Translations under genes and position numbers: made by a program
In this document: positions 52,654-60,952 of the stretch, piece by piece
Layout of the letters: every line of letters begins with the position of its first letter
Position numbering within the stretch: position 1 is the stretch's first letter
The notes under the pieces: model-generated
Told to the model about the DNA's origin: nothing
The model's input: the letters and a program-made list of their open reading frames with translations, nothing else
Database searches by the model: none
Assembly: GCA_943788935.1 (NCBI GenBank)
Contig: CALSSE010000017.1
Coordinates: 234,001 to 298,000 of the forward strand
Direction of reading: 5' to 3'
Length of the DNA: 64,000 bases
Source of the DNA: an uncultured bacterium
Lineage (GTDB): Bacteria; Myxococcota_A; Bradymonadia; UBA7976; VGTA01

Positions 52654-54312
52654 TTATACGGTGGGGACTGTTTGATCGCCGGCAAAAATAAAGCCCTGAA
52701 CTCTCGGATCTTGGCTGTGCTTAACTTCTTCAGCTGTCCCATGGGCGATCAACTCACCATGATAGATCATAGCGATCTCATCAGCGATACGAAAAGTACT
52801 GCCCATATCATGACTGATCACGATTGAAGTCATCTCAAATAGAGTCGCGGCCTCCACGATCATATCATCAACCTTACGCATCATGATCGGGTCTTGGCCA
52901 GTTGTCGGCTCATCATAGATCATGATTTTCGGCCGAGTGATCAGCGCTCTGGCTAAGGCGACTCTCTTTTTTTCACCATTAGAGATCGCGTCAGGCCATT
53001 TATCTAAGAGGTGGTGAACGCTCATCTTCTTTGCGATCTCATCGACGAGTGGACGGACAGCTTTGGGAGACATGCGACGACCTTCGAGGAGAGGGAAAGC
53101 GATATTATCACTGACCGACATGGAGTCAAATAGCGCAGCGCCTTGAAAGAGAACTCCGATCTCTTTTTGAATCTCCCGCACATCGTCTCTCTGTCCCTGA
53201 GTAATCTCTCGGCCAAAGACTTCGACTCGCCCTGCGCTAGGTTGGAGGAGGCCAATGATGTGCTTAACGAGCACAGATTTACCACTCCCTGAACCTCCTA
53301 TGATCACTAATATCTTATTCAGAGGCACATCAAGAGTGATCCCTTTGAGGATCTCTCGATCCCCAAATGACTTCCTAACCTCGATGAGGCGCGCGACATA
53401 GCTTGAGTGATCTCCTTGTCTATGCTGGGGAGAGTCTGAACTCGGCAGATATACTCCTTGAGTCCTCTGCATTCGCTCGGTAACGGCGCTCTGCATAAAA
53501 CGTCTAACCGCAGGTATGGCGCTTTTAAGAATCTCTTCAAAGCTCCCTTGATCAGCGATTTTACCTTGAGACAAGATCGCTAAATGATCTGCGAGTCTCC
53601 GATTAGAGGCCATATCATGTGAGATCATCACTGAGGTGATCCCATAGTTCTTTTGTGTTTTAGCAATCAAGGTATCTACGAACTCGATCATCACAGGGTC
53701 AAGTCCGGTCGTGGGTTCATCAAAGAGCACTAGTTCAGGGTTAGAGATCACTGCTCGGGCGAGCGCGACTCGCTTCTTCATCCCTCCAGAGAGGCTGCTC
53801 GGTAAGAGCTCGCTAGTCCCTGGAAGTTCTAATAATACTAAGAGCTCCTCTACTAATACATTGATTTCATTAAGCTCCATTGAGGTATTCTGAACGAGGG
53901 GGAAACCTATATTTTGCTGGACTGTCATCGAGTCGATGAGCGCATAATTTTGGAATACCATGGTGCAACGTTTACGGAGCTCTGTCCGCTGTGTCTCGGT
54001 GATTTTGGCGAGGTTTTTCCCAAAGAGGATCACCTCTCCTTCATCGGGGAGCACTAGACCGTTCATCATCTTCAAGAGCACAGATTTACCGCTCCCGGAC
54101 TCACCGGCGATCACCGTCGTCACCCCTGGCCAGATCTCTAGATCGAGACCCCGAATGACCTCTTGCTGACCAAACCGTTTCCATACTCTCTTGAGCTCGA
54201 TAATGGGCTTATCTAAAGGCCATTTCGGAGCTTGAGGGGCGAGTAGGTTTACTCGCTGGGAGATGGAGGAGGAGTGATCAATCTCCCGTACATGAGGACC
54301 CTTTTGAGCCAT
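52654..54312 (-). CDS. Fused double MlaF-like ABC ATPase
   Basis: 552 residues, two complete ABC ATPase domains in tandem. Both have Walker A (GESGSGKS, GGSGSGKS) and DEPTTGLDP/DEPTTGQDP Walker B. The first has a normal LSGGMKKR signature; the second has ISNGEKKR, a variant. The MlaF-type segments (RKRCTMVFQNYALIDSM, IGVLFQGAALFDSM, VISHDM) point to the retrograde phospholipid or Mce transport branch. No MlaE/D genes are adjacent. I chose ATG 54312, two bases after the pseudokinase stop and with AAGAG upstream, over the GTG frame at 54339. Confidence 0.82.
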   Translation of the reverse strand: MAQKGPHVREIDHSSSISQRVNLLAPQAPKWPLDKPIIELKRVWKRFGQQEVIRGLDLEIWPGVTTVIAGESGSGKSVLLKMMNGLVLPDEGEVILFGKNLAKITETQRTELRKRCTMVFQNYALIDSMTVQQNIGFPLVQNTSMELNEINVLVEELLVLLELPGTSELLPSSLSGGMKKRVALARAVISNPELVLFDEPTTGLDPVMIEFVDTLIAKTQKNYGITSVMISHDMASNRRLADHLAILSQGKIADQGSFEEILKSAIPAVRRFMQSAVTERMQRTQGVYLPSSDSPQHRQGDHSSYVARLIEVRKSFGDREILKGITLDVPLNKILVIIGGSGSGKSVLVKHIIGLLQPSAGRVEVFGREITQGQRDDVREIQKEIGVLFQGAALFDSMSVSDNIAFPLLEGRRMSPKAVRPLVDEIAKKMSVHHLLDKWPDAISNGEKKRVALARALITRPKIMIYDEPTTGQDPIMMRKVDDMIVEAATLFEMTSIVISHDMGSTFRIADEIAMIYHGELIAHGTAEEVKHSQDPRVQGFIFAGDQTVPTV

Positions 54313-54314
54313 CT

Positions 54315-57095
54315 TTATCTCTTGAAATCTAGACAACACCTAAAGCCAATATAAGATCGCTTAGTGCTTGGAGCGCGACGTCCTCCCGCTCGGCAAGTCG
54401 CTTCATCATCATAGGATGCATAATACCCACCCCTCACTCGCTGATCTGCGGTCCACTCAGAGGCATTACCGCTCATGTCATAAGCTCCACTCGCGCTTTT
54501 GCAGGTGCGCATTGAGCCGGAACGAGAGAGCTTCCTCTCCTCACCTTCTTTGTCTTCAGTGATGCATTTATTGGGGTTAAATTTCTTTCCATAAGGGTAA
54601 GCGGCCCCTCTTGAGCCTTTACAAGTACGAGTCCACTCATTTCCGGTGCAGAGACGCTTGTTCGCTTGTGAACATAGTGACTGTGCTCCCTTAAAGGTGA
54701 CATTGACTTTAGGCTTCTGCCCTCGCCCTGGATACTCATAAGCATCAATACAGTATGCCTTACCTTTACGAGCGAGCGCGATCGCTTTTTTACCCTTAAT
54801 CTTACCTCTTCTCACGCTTCCTCTGGGGAATCTCGCTGTGCGCTTGAGGATCATCCCTGATGGACATTTCAGCTCTTTGGCATCTTCTCCTTGAATCGTG
54901 GCCTTTTTAGGAACGACAACTGAACTAGGCGCCTTGGTCTTTTCAGCGACTAGCTGTTTAGTAGCGATCTGCTCTTTTTGAGCTTTTTGGCGAGCTTCTT
55001 TCTTGATACGCGCTTGCTCGTCGCGCTCTTTTTGGGCTTTTTGGCGAGCCTCTTTCTTGATACGCGCTTGCTCGTCGCGCTCTTTTTGGGCTTTTTGGCG
55101 AGCTTCTTTCTTGGCAAGCTCTCTCTCTTCACGCTCTTTTTGATCTTTTTGACGAGCTTCTTTTGCAGCTAGAGTACGCTCTGAACTGTTTTTTGGTTTT
55201 TTGGTCTCTCGCTCGGCTTTCGCTTTGGCCTCTCGCTGAGCTCTCGCTTTGGCCTCTTGCTGAGCTCTCGCTTTGGATTCAGCCTCAGCTCTCGCTTTGG
55301 ATTCAGCCTCAGCTCTCGCTTTGGATTCAGCCTCAGCTCTCGCTTTGGATTCAGCCTCAGCTCTCGCTTTGGATTCAGCCTCAGCTCTCGCTTTGGATTC
55401 AGCCTCAGCTCTCGCTTTGGATTCAGCCTCAGCTCTCGCTTTGGATTCAGCCTCAGTTTTGGACCCAGTAGCGATAGTAGATTCCTCTTTTTTGGATGAG
55501 GCATCTGCTGATATTTTAGCTCCTTGATCGGTTTTCAAGATCGATACAGAGTCGGTACGCTTTGCTGAGCTAGGCAACTCAATAGAGAGTGTTACCGATT
55601 CTGTCGTAACGTCTCTCTCTCCTAAAAATAGATATACTCCGAACGCGATGATCGCTGTCGCGACAACCCCCATCAAAACAGAACTAGATCGGTTTGAGCT
55701 CTGTGGTTGTAATGGCCTCTTGGGAAGAGACTGTGGAGCGCCTATTGGAAGATCGATGAGGCTAGGTTGGCCAACAGCGTCTAGTAAGTCATCAGAGAGT
55801 GTACTAAATGAAGGGGCTAAGGATTGCTGTTGACTAAGGTCTAAGACATCTAAGCTCGGTGGGGGCGTCTCATGGATAGGAAAAGGACTAGAGCCTAGAT
55901 GAGTATTTGGGAGCCCTGTCGGTGGGAGAGGGGGTGGGTTACTTATTCCTCCCGGAGGAAGCGGTGGGGGAGTCTTACTCTGAAGAGTTTGATTGACCTC
56001 TTGTTCTTCGCCGAGAAGAGGGTCAGAGCTCACCGGGGCTAGGTTTCCTCCCGTAATACTGAAACGAGTGACCATGCTCTCATTACGAGGCTGGGTACCC
56101 TCACTGTTAAATGGTGATCCTTCTAATTGGTCAAGATGGGCCGCGACGTCATCATAAGCACTGATAAGGGCGCTAATATCACGATAACGTTGATCAGGCT
56201 CAGGGTGTAAGGCTCGCTCAAAGAAGGCCTCAAGCGGCTCTATACCTTGAGCGGGGATAATCTCTCGCACCGTCTTCTTGGCTTGATAGACCTGTCCAGT
56301 AATCCCCTCAAAGATGAAGGCACCCAAGCTAAAGACGTCAGAGGAGAGATGTAGGTCACCCTCGCTGATCTCTGGGGCGAGGTAATGGCCATGGCCCGCA
56401 GCTCTCTGCGCCTTGTGGTATGACTTGATCCCTAACGCGCTAGAGAGGCAGGTGTCGCTTATGGTGATGACCTGTTCTTGGTTGTCATCTGCGCTTACGA
56501 AGAAGTTCTCAGGTTTTAGACCACCATGTGCCGTATTCTCTCGATGTAGAGATTTTATGGGAGTCGAGATCCCATGAACGAGCTGGGTGAGCTCATCGAG
56601 TCTAAAGGCTTTAGAAGTATTTTTGCGGAGGTTCATCACTTTACGAACCGTCAGACCATCTAAATGAGCGGAGAGTAGACCGATATGATTGTCATCAATG
56701 AGAACCTCGACCGGTAAATTTAGTCGGCCACTATGCTTTAGGCCTTCTACAGCGAGATAGGCTCCTTGAAGCTGTTCTAGGTCTACTTCGGACCGCCATC
56801 GCTTATGGAGTACTTTAAGCGCGAATGGATCTCCTCGATGGTTGTGGGCCATATAAACAACACCGAGAGGACCCTGTCCTAAAATATCTCTGATGATGTA
56901 GTCTTTAAAGGCGTCATCACCCAAGGCAAAAGGCATAGAGAAGTGACGGCTCGTGAGCATCTTCCGACGGGCAGAGAGAGCTTTAAATGAGGTAGTCGTT
57001 GTCGGCCGTGGAGAGCTCTTAAAGGCAAACCCACAGTTCGGACAGGCGGTAGATGATTTGGGAATGTCGGGGTGGCCACAGCGTGAACAAATCAA
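54315..57095 (-). CDS. Zinc-ribbon pseudokinase with coiled coil and formylglycine-enzyme-like domain
   Basis: 926 residues. Zinc ribbon (CSRCGHP, CPNCGFAF), then a kinase fold: LGQGPLGVVY and Lys94 kept, but the HRD loop reads HGGLKPEN (His190-Gly191-Gly192) and DFG reads DTC (Asp214), so phosphotransfer is doubtful. After a Pro-rich linker a helix (SSVLMGVVATAIIAFGVYLFLG, near residue 470) leads to a long AEAESKAR coil, and residues 745-925 resemble FGE/sulfatase-modifying factors (CIDAYEYPG, KRLCTGNEWTRTC, YPYG, SGNASEWT, RGGYY, GFRCC). TTG start with GAGG upstream. It should be a membrane protein with its C-terminus outside. Confidence 0.82.
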   Translation of the reverse strand: MICSRCGHPDIPKSSTACPNCGFAFKSSPRPTTTTSFKALSARRKMLTSRHFSMPFALGDDAFKDYIIRDILGQGPLGVVYMAHNHRGDPFALKVLHKRWRSEVDLEQLQGAYLAVEGLKHSGRLNLPVEVLIDDNHIGLLSAHLDGLTVRKVMNLRKNTSKAFRLDELTQLVHGISTPIKSLHRENTAHGGLKPENFFVSADDNQEQVITISDTCLSSALGIKSYHKAQRAAGHGHYLAPEISEGDLHLSSDVFSLGAFIFEGITGQVYQAKKTVREIIPAQGIEPLEAFFERALHPEPDQRYRDISALISAYDDVAAHLDQLEGSPFNSEGTQPRNESMVTRFSITGGNLAPVSSDPLLGEEQEVNQTLQSKTPPPLPPGGISNPPPLPPTGLPNTHLGSSPFPIHETPPPSLDVLDLSQQQSLAPSFSTLSDDLLDAVGQPSLIDLPIGAPQSLPKRPLQPQSSNRSSSVLMGVVATAIIAFGVYLFLGERDVTTESVTLSIELPSSAKRTDSVSILKTDQGAKISADASSKKEESTIATGSKTEAESKARAEAESKARAEAESKARAEAESKARAEAESKARAEAESKARAEAESKARAEAESKARAQQEAKARAQREAKAKAERETKKPKNSSERTLAAKEARQKDQKEREERELAKKEARQKAQKERDEQARIKKEARQKAQKERDEQARIKKEARQKAQKEQIATKQLVAEKTKAPSSVVVPKKATIQGEDAKELKCPSGMILKRTARFPRGSVRRGKIKGKKAIALARKGKAYCIDAYEYPGRGQKPKVNVTFKGAQSLCSQANKRLCTGNEWTRTCKGSRGAAYPYGKKFNPNKCITEDKEGEERKLSRSGSMRTCKSASGAYDMSGNASEWTADQRVRGGYYASYDDEATCRAGGRRAPSTKRSYIGFRCCLDFKR
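54975..55150 (-). repeat. 54-bp tandem repeat (coiled-coil segment)
   Basis: A 54-base unit encoding KKEARQKAQKERDEQARI occurs twice nearly identically, with a degenerate third, inside the coil of the pseudokinase gene. Unit length keeps frame and helical register roughly constant. Confidence 0.85.
55267..55458 (-). repeat. 24-bp tandem repeat, eight units (AEAESKAR coil)
   Basis: Eight 24-base units (ctcgctttggattcagcct followed by cagct in plus orientation) encode AEAESKAR repeats in the pseudokinase gene. The copies are almost identical. They give an alpha-helical rod between the membrane helix and the FGE-like domain. Confidence 0.95.
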
Positions 57096-57233
57096 GGGAG
57101 GACCTCATCTTAAATGTGATATCTCTGAACGCGACGCGACGTGATTCGTCTTATTAAAAGAGTAAGTGGCGCCATATAAACTTGAGTTTGGGTTTTATCA
57201 TAATTTGTGCGGGGTTCAACGACCTTAAGACAT
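57096..57233. other. Short intergenic region, no gene seen
   Basis: Between the pseudokinase start and the 57234 gene stop. No gene or structure recognised. Confidence 0.3.
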
Positions 57234-57794
57234 TCATAGACTTAAAGTGATAAGATGAGCGCTCTTTATCGCTTGGTGACAGGCGTCAATCACTCGTTGC
57301 CCCCCCATGGTGTCAAGCCAAAGGGGGGATGTGTATCTACCTGAATTTAAATGCCAATTGAGGTTCATTGATGAGCTTAGACTGAAGCAACCTGAAGGGC
57401 TTAGCTTTGGGGAGGAATCATTAATGTTGAGGGCAAAAAAATGCGCAATTAAGTCTTGATTCATGGGCTCAAAAGAGATGTTATCGGCTTGATTATCAAG
57501 GCGACGACCCCAAGTGAGTTCTTCTTTTAACTCAGAAAACATAGAGACTTGCTCATGATTTAGCGGAGAACACAGTTGAAATACTGTGTCTTGGGGAGCA
57601 TGGTCTTTGATGGTGAGCCGGATTAATGAATGGGGCTGTTTTGAAGAGCAGATCGATACCGGCTGTGGTGGATAGCGCCTCTGAGTGAGTTGACACATAA
57701 GAAATAAAGAGCCTGATTTACTCTGCGTGTAGCGCACCCCCTGACACTGATGACACTGAGATTGTGAGAAGACTCTGAGCGGATGATGAGTCAT
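57234..57794 (-). CDS. Small protein of unknown function with Cys pairs
   Basis: 186 residues. An N-terminal CHQC pair and later Cys residues (FLMCQL, ICSSKQ) hint at metal binding, but the spacing matches no family I know. The rest is soluble with no helix or signal. ATG at 57794 has GAGG about 11 bases upstream, weak. No operon partner; divergent from the HTTM gene. Confidence 0.45.
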   Translation of the reverse strand: MTHHPLRVFSQSQCHQCQGVRYTQSKSGSLFLMCQLTQRRYPPQPVSICSSKQPHSLIRLTIKDHAPQDTVFQLCSPLNHEQVSMFSELKEELTWGRRLDNQADNISFEPMNQDLIAHFFALNINDSSPKLSPSGCFSLSSSMNLNWHLNSGRYTSPLWLDTMGGQRVIDACHQAIKSAHLITLSL

Positions 57795-57854
57795 AGTAAA
57801 AGGGCCTCAGGCTCTGTTGATGGTTCTATTCTGTTACACATGGCCTAGATGAGC

Positions 57855-57880
57855 TATACTGCGCATATCGATTATATGCG
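57855..57880. promoter_or_regulatory. Palindrome next to a -10-like hexamer
   Basis: TATACT (57855-57860) is directly followed by a perfect 7-bp inverted repeat CGCATAT-CGATT-ATATGCG (57862-57880), about 130 bases before the HTTM gene and 70 bases from the divergent 57794 start. It could be an operator for either gene; a -35 match (GTTACA, 16 bases upstream) is only moderate. Confidence 0.35.
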
Positions 57881-58012
57881 GGGCCAAGTAACATCTAACG
57901 CTGACTTGAATAAATCGTTGTTAGCCTGTACCACATTTTTCACAGGAAAACATCTACTCCCCCCTTAGATTCTACTCTAGGATCTCTATTAGGAGATCTA
58001 GGTTCAGCTTAC

Positions 58013-59671
58013 ATGACCCTCTACACACAATATACCACTCGACCACAGACCTCTATTTTTAGCGCTGAGAGACCCATATCAGCGATGAAATTCTTACGAA
58101 TGAGCTTTTTTGCTCTACTCGCATACGACCTGTGGCTCATCAGTCTCTCTCACGCACCTCGTTATGGGGCGGGAGGTTTTAATGTCGCCCATCTTAACAG
58201 TTTAGATCAGTGGGTCGTCAGTCCTACTCCAAGCCTTATTGGCTCTATCTATTTAGCCGCTGGGGCGATCGCGATATGGGTGTCTGTCGGATTAACACAG
58301 AAGGTGGGTGTAGCTCTCTGTGCTTTGAGTTATACTTTTGCTTATTTTTGGAGTCAGGCAGATAGTTATCAACACCATTATCTACTGTGTTTGATCCTCT
58401 TGTTATGTACCGGGGAGCCATGGAGAGCAGAGAGAGCAGAAGGATTAGAGAGAGCAGAAGGATTAGAGAGAGTAGAAGGATTAGAGAGAGCAGAGCAGAG
58501 CTCCCAACGGGGTCTCAGTATAGACGCACTGATGTGGCAGATGGCGTTCATCTATGCTTGGACAGCGATGGCCAAATGTGAGCCAGTATGGCTAAGCGGG
58601 TCTACGCTCTCCAAGATGGTCTCTAATCCTGAGGTTAGACAGAGCGTGGAGAGTTGGGGGGCGACTTTTGGGTTAAGCGTGTCGGAGACCTTTCAATGGA
58701 GCGCTTGGGGCGTGATGCTAGGAGAGTGGTTCGCCGCCATCGCCTTCCTATTGAGGCCTCTGCGTACAGTCGCTTTCTTTATCATTCCCTGGTTTCACAT
58801 TATGGTGGAATGGGTGGGGTTTGATATTGAGCTCTTCTCTTACTATATGCTGTTGTTGAATATCGCTCTATTGAGTCCTGCGGTTTTCTGGCGCCCTATG
58901 GAGAGACTCTCTCTTAGGTGTGAGGTCAAGAGAGATGATGAAGCAGATAAAAAGGGGAACGAGGGAAGTATCTCGCTTTTTACTCGAATGGGAATCTATT
59001 CAAGTTTCATGAGTGTAGGGGGCGCGCTCTTATGTGCCCTATGTACTTATTATATGGTCAGTCAAGTAGGTGTTGAGGGGGCTTGGTTAGGCGGGCTACT
59101 CGGAGGAGGAGTGACATTTATATCTATCGCCTTTGCTCGTCGAGGTCAAAATAGGAGCATGACTCGATATCGCTATATCTCTGTATGTATAAGTTTTATC
59201 GTCGCGCTTAGTGGCCATCACTATTTACAAAGTCAAGTATCCTCGCCCGATTTTCTCTTTAAATACTATCGAATGTGGGGCGGAGATCTGAAGAGGAGAG
59301 GGGAGAGTGAGGCTGCGCTTATGATGTATGAGAGAGCGAACCAGGTACAAGCACCCAACCTCCCTGCTCGTTTCATTCCAGCGGGGGAATTAGCGCTCAA
59401 GTTAGGGAAGATAGAGATCGGTCTTCGCTATCTTCAAGAGGGGGCAACGCGGAGGGTGAATGAGCTAGAAAGGCTTTCAGCGACCTTACTCAATGGAGCG
59501 AGTGATCTAGAGTCTAGACGAGGGTTTGAGCGGGCCGCACGCAGCGCTCAATCGGCCCAACGTAAGCTCTATCGTGCTTATCGTCAGCGGAGTGATTCAC
59601 GCGCCCCTGAGGCTCAAGCCTCCCTCGAAGCGATCTCACAGATGATCGATCAAGTTCGGCGTCTGCCATGA
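58013..59671 (+). CDS. HTTM/vitamin K-dependent gamma-carboxylase-like membrane protein
   Basis: 552 residues. The front (RMSFFALLAYDLWLISLSHAPRY, then FNVAHLNSLDQW) matches the HTTM domain of the gamma-glutamyl carboxylase-like family, with about eight hydrophobic helices to residue 390. A cytoplasmic RAEGLE repeat sits in a loop near residues 140-160 (18-base units at 58434-58498). The C-terminal 120 residues are helical, TPR-like (ALMMYERANQVQ, ELALKLGKIEIGLRYLQEG). Function is unknown for bacterial members. It overlaps the phosphoesterase gene (ATGA). Confidence 0.7.
   Translation: MTLYTQYTTRPQTSIFSAERPISAMKFLRMSFFALLAYDLWLISLSHAPRYGAGGFNVAHLNSLDQWVVSPTPSLIGSIYLAAGAIAIWVSVGLTQKVGVALCALSYTFAYFWSQADSYQHHYLLCLILLLCTGEPWRAERAEGLERAEGLERVEGLERAEQSSQRGLSIDALMWQMAFIYAWTAMAKCEPVWLSGSTLSKMVSNPEVRQSVESWGATFGLSVSETFQWSAWGVMLGEWFAAIAFLLRPLRTVAFFIIPWFHIMVEWVGFDIELFSYYMLLLNIALLSPAVFWRPMERLSLRCEVKRDDEADKKGNEGSISLFTRMGIYSSFMSVGGALLCALCTYYMVSQVGVEGAWLGGLLGGGVTFISIAFARRGQNRSMTRYRYISVCISFIVALSGHHYLQSQVSSPDFLFKYYRMWGGDLKRRGESEAALMMYERANQVQAPNLPARFIPAGELALKLGKIEIGLRYLQEGATRRVNELERLSATLLNGASDLESRRGFERAARSAQSAQRKLYRAYRQRSDSRAPEAQASLEAISQMIDQVRRLP
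58434..58498 (+). repeat. 18-bp tandem repeat, about 3.5 copies, in the HTTM gene
   Basis: Units agagcagaaggattagag repeat three times with one substitution and then fade out. They encode the charged RAEGLE loop between membrane segments. Unit length keeps the frame. Confidence 0.9.
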
Positions 59672-60564
59672 AGCTGAGACCGGCCTTGGAGTGGTCTGAA
59701 CCTTGGTCAACACCCACAGTTATTCTGAGTGATCTACACATCAACGGCGGAAGTCGTGATCAGATCATTATTGAGCGTCTCTTATGGCTCACTGATGTAG
59801 AGCGTGACCATAGCCAAGATGGAGATCATGAAGGCATTAAAGAGGGGAGGCTTCCCCTCATTAAGCGCTTGGTCTTATTGGGGGATGTGTTTGATTTTCA
59901 GCTTGGATTTAGCCAGATCATCTATCGGGCTCACTATCCGCTCTTTGTCTGTTTACAAGAGGTGAAGCGACGGGGAGTAGAGGTGATCATGTTCACCGGT
60001 AACCATGATCCCGACCCACACCCAATGGTGATGAATGAACTCGAGATCGCAGTGGTCACCGCTCCCATGGTGTTTCAAGTCTATGGAGAGCGAGTGCGGC
60101 TTGAGCACGGAGATCTCTTAGAGCCCGCATGGCTGAAGAGGAGTCTCTGTCACTTGGTGAGGTCACCTTGGGTACGCTCACTCGCTCGATTATTACCACC
60201 TCATTTTATGTGGAATATCACTCAGAGATGGGGCGCTCAGGAGAGTCAAGTCGGTCATTATGAATCTATGCCACTCCACACTTTGATCGATAAACTCTGG
60301 CCTCAAGTCAGAGAACAGAGCATTGAGCGTTGGTTGTTTGGGCATTTTCATCAAGCACTCTGTTGGTCTTCAGCGGAGAGAGGCGAGCGAGAACGATCAG
60401 CTAACGAAGGCGTAGACAGAGGTCCTCAAGTGATCGTCACCGGCGATCAAGTACGCTTGAATACTCTTGTATTATGGAGCCTCTCTGGGCCTCAGCTTTT
60501 TCAGTTCATCGATCATCGAGAGAATGAGGAGAGCGCTTTGATTAGCGTAGATATTTTAATGTAG
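59668..60564 (+). CDS. Metallophosphoesterase, LpxH-like
   Basis: 298 residues of calcineurin-like fold: ILSDLHINGG, LLGDVFDFQLGF, FTGNHDPDPH, LEHGDLL and LFGHFHQAL supply the five metal-binding blocks. In the family LpxH cleaves UDP-2,3-diacylglucosamine in lipid A synthesis; the DSDLH-like start and FDFQLG part fit this group, but the exact substrate is not proven. Its ATG overlaps the HTTM stop, so both are expressed together. Confidence 0.75.
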   Translation: MKLRPALEWSEPWSTPTVILSDLHINGGSRDQIIIERLLWLTDVERDHSQDGDHEGIKEGRLPLIKRLVLLGDVFDFQLGFSQIIYRAHYPLFVCLQEVKRRGVEVIMFTGNHDPDPHPMVMNELEIAVVTAPMVFQVYGERVRLEHGDLLEPAWLKRSLCHLVRSPWVRSLARLLPPHFMWNITQRWGAQESQVGHYESMPLHTLIDKLWPQVREQSIERWLFGHFHQALCWSSAERGERERSANEGVDRGPQVIVTGDQVRLNTLVLWSLSGPQLFQFIDHRENEESALISVDILM

Positions 60565-60952
60565 TCGTTCCAAGCTACTTTGGAGATAGTCGAAATAGCG
60601 ATTGACAATCAACGCGAGTCATAATAACGAGTTTACGTAGTGTATATGTATCCGTACCCCTCGGAATATAAAGTGTAAGAAAGTGAATCGGTCTAAAGCT
60701 TTGTCCTAGCAGATGAGAGAGGCGTCACGATTTAGATCGACAGACCGTCTTTTAAAGCGCCTAGTGATAAAATGAGCGATGATGTTCGTGGAGTCAACTA
60801 GCAGTGTTAATCGGCTGAGATTCGAGTTAAGGGGTAAGCTCTGTAAACCCTTTTTAGCGACCTATTTACTACTTTTCACACTATACGTTTTACACTTATA
60901 ACAATGATCTTTAATCTTTAATCTTCTCTGATCATCTGTAAAGGTAACGCTT
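60565..60952. other. Intergenic region before the SNF2-like gene
   Basis: 388 bases. Only tiny open frames (about 10 codons) are seen, without ribosome-binding sites. The promoter candidate is listed separately. I see no RNA gene. Confidence 0.4.
60875..60902 (+). promoter_or_regulatory. Candidate promoter of the SNF2-like gene
   Basis: TTCACA (60875-60880) and TATAAC (60897-60902), each five of six to consensus, 16-base spacer, 51 bases before GTG 60953. Confidence 0.5.

Noticed and set aside
55163..55527. Several open frames over the AEAESKAR repeat
   Set aside because: Frame shadows of the 24-base repeat within the pseudokinase gene; no ribosome-binding sites or families.
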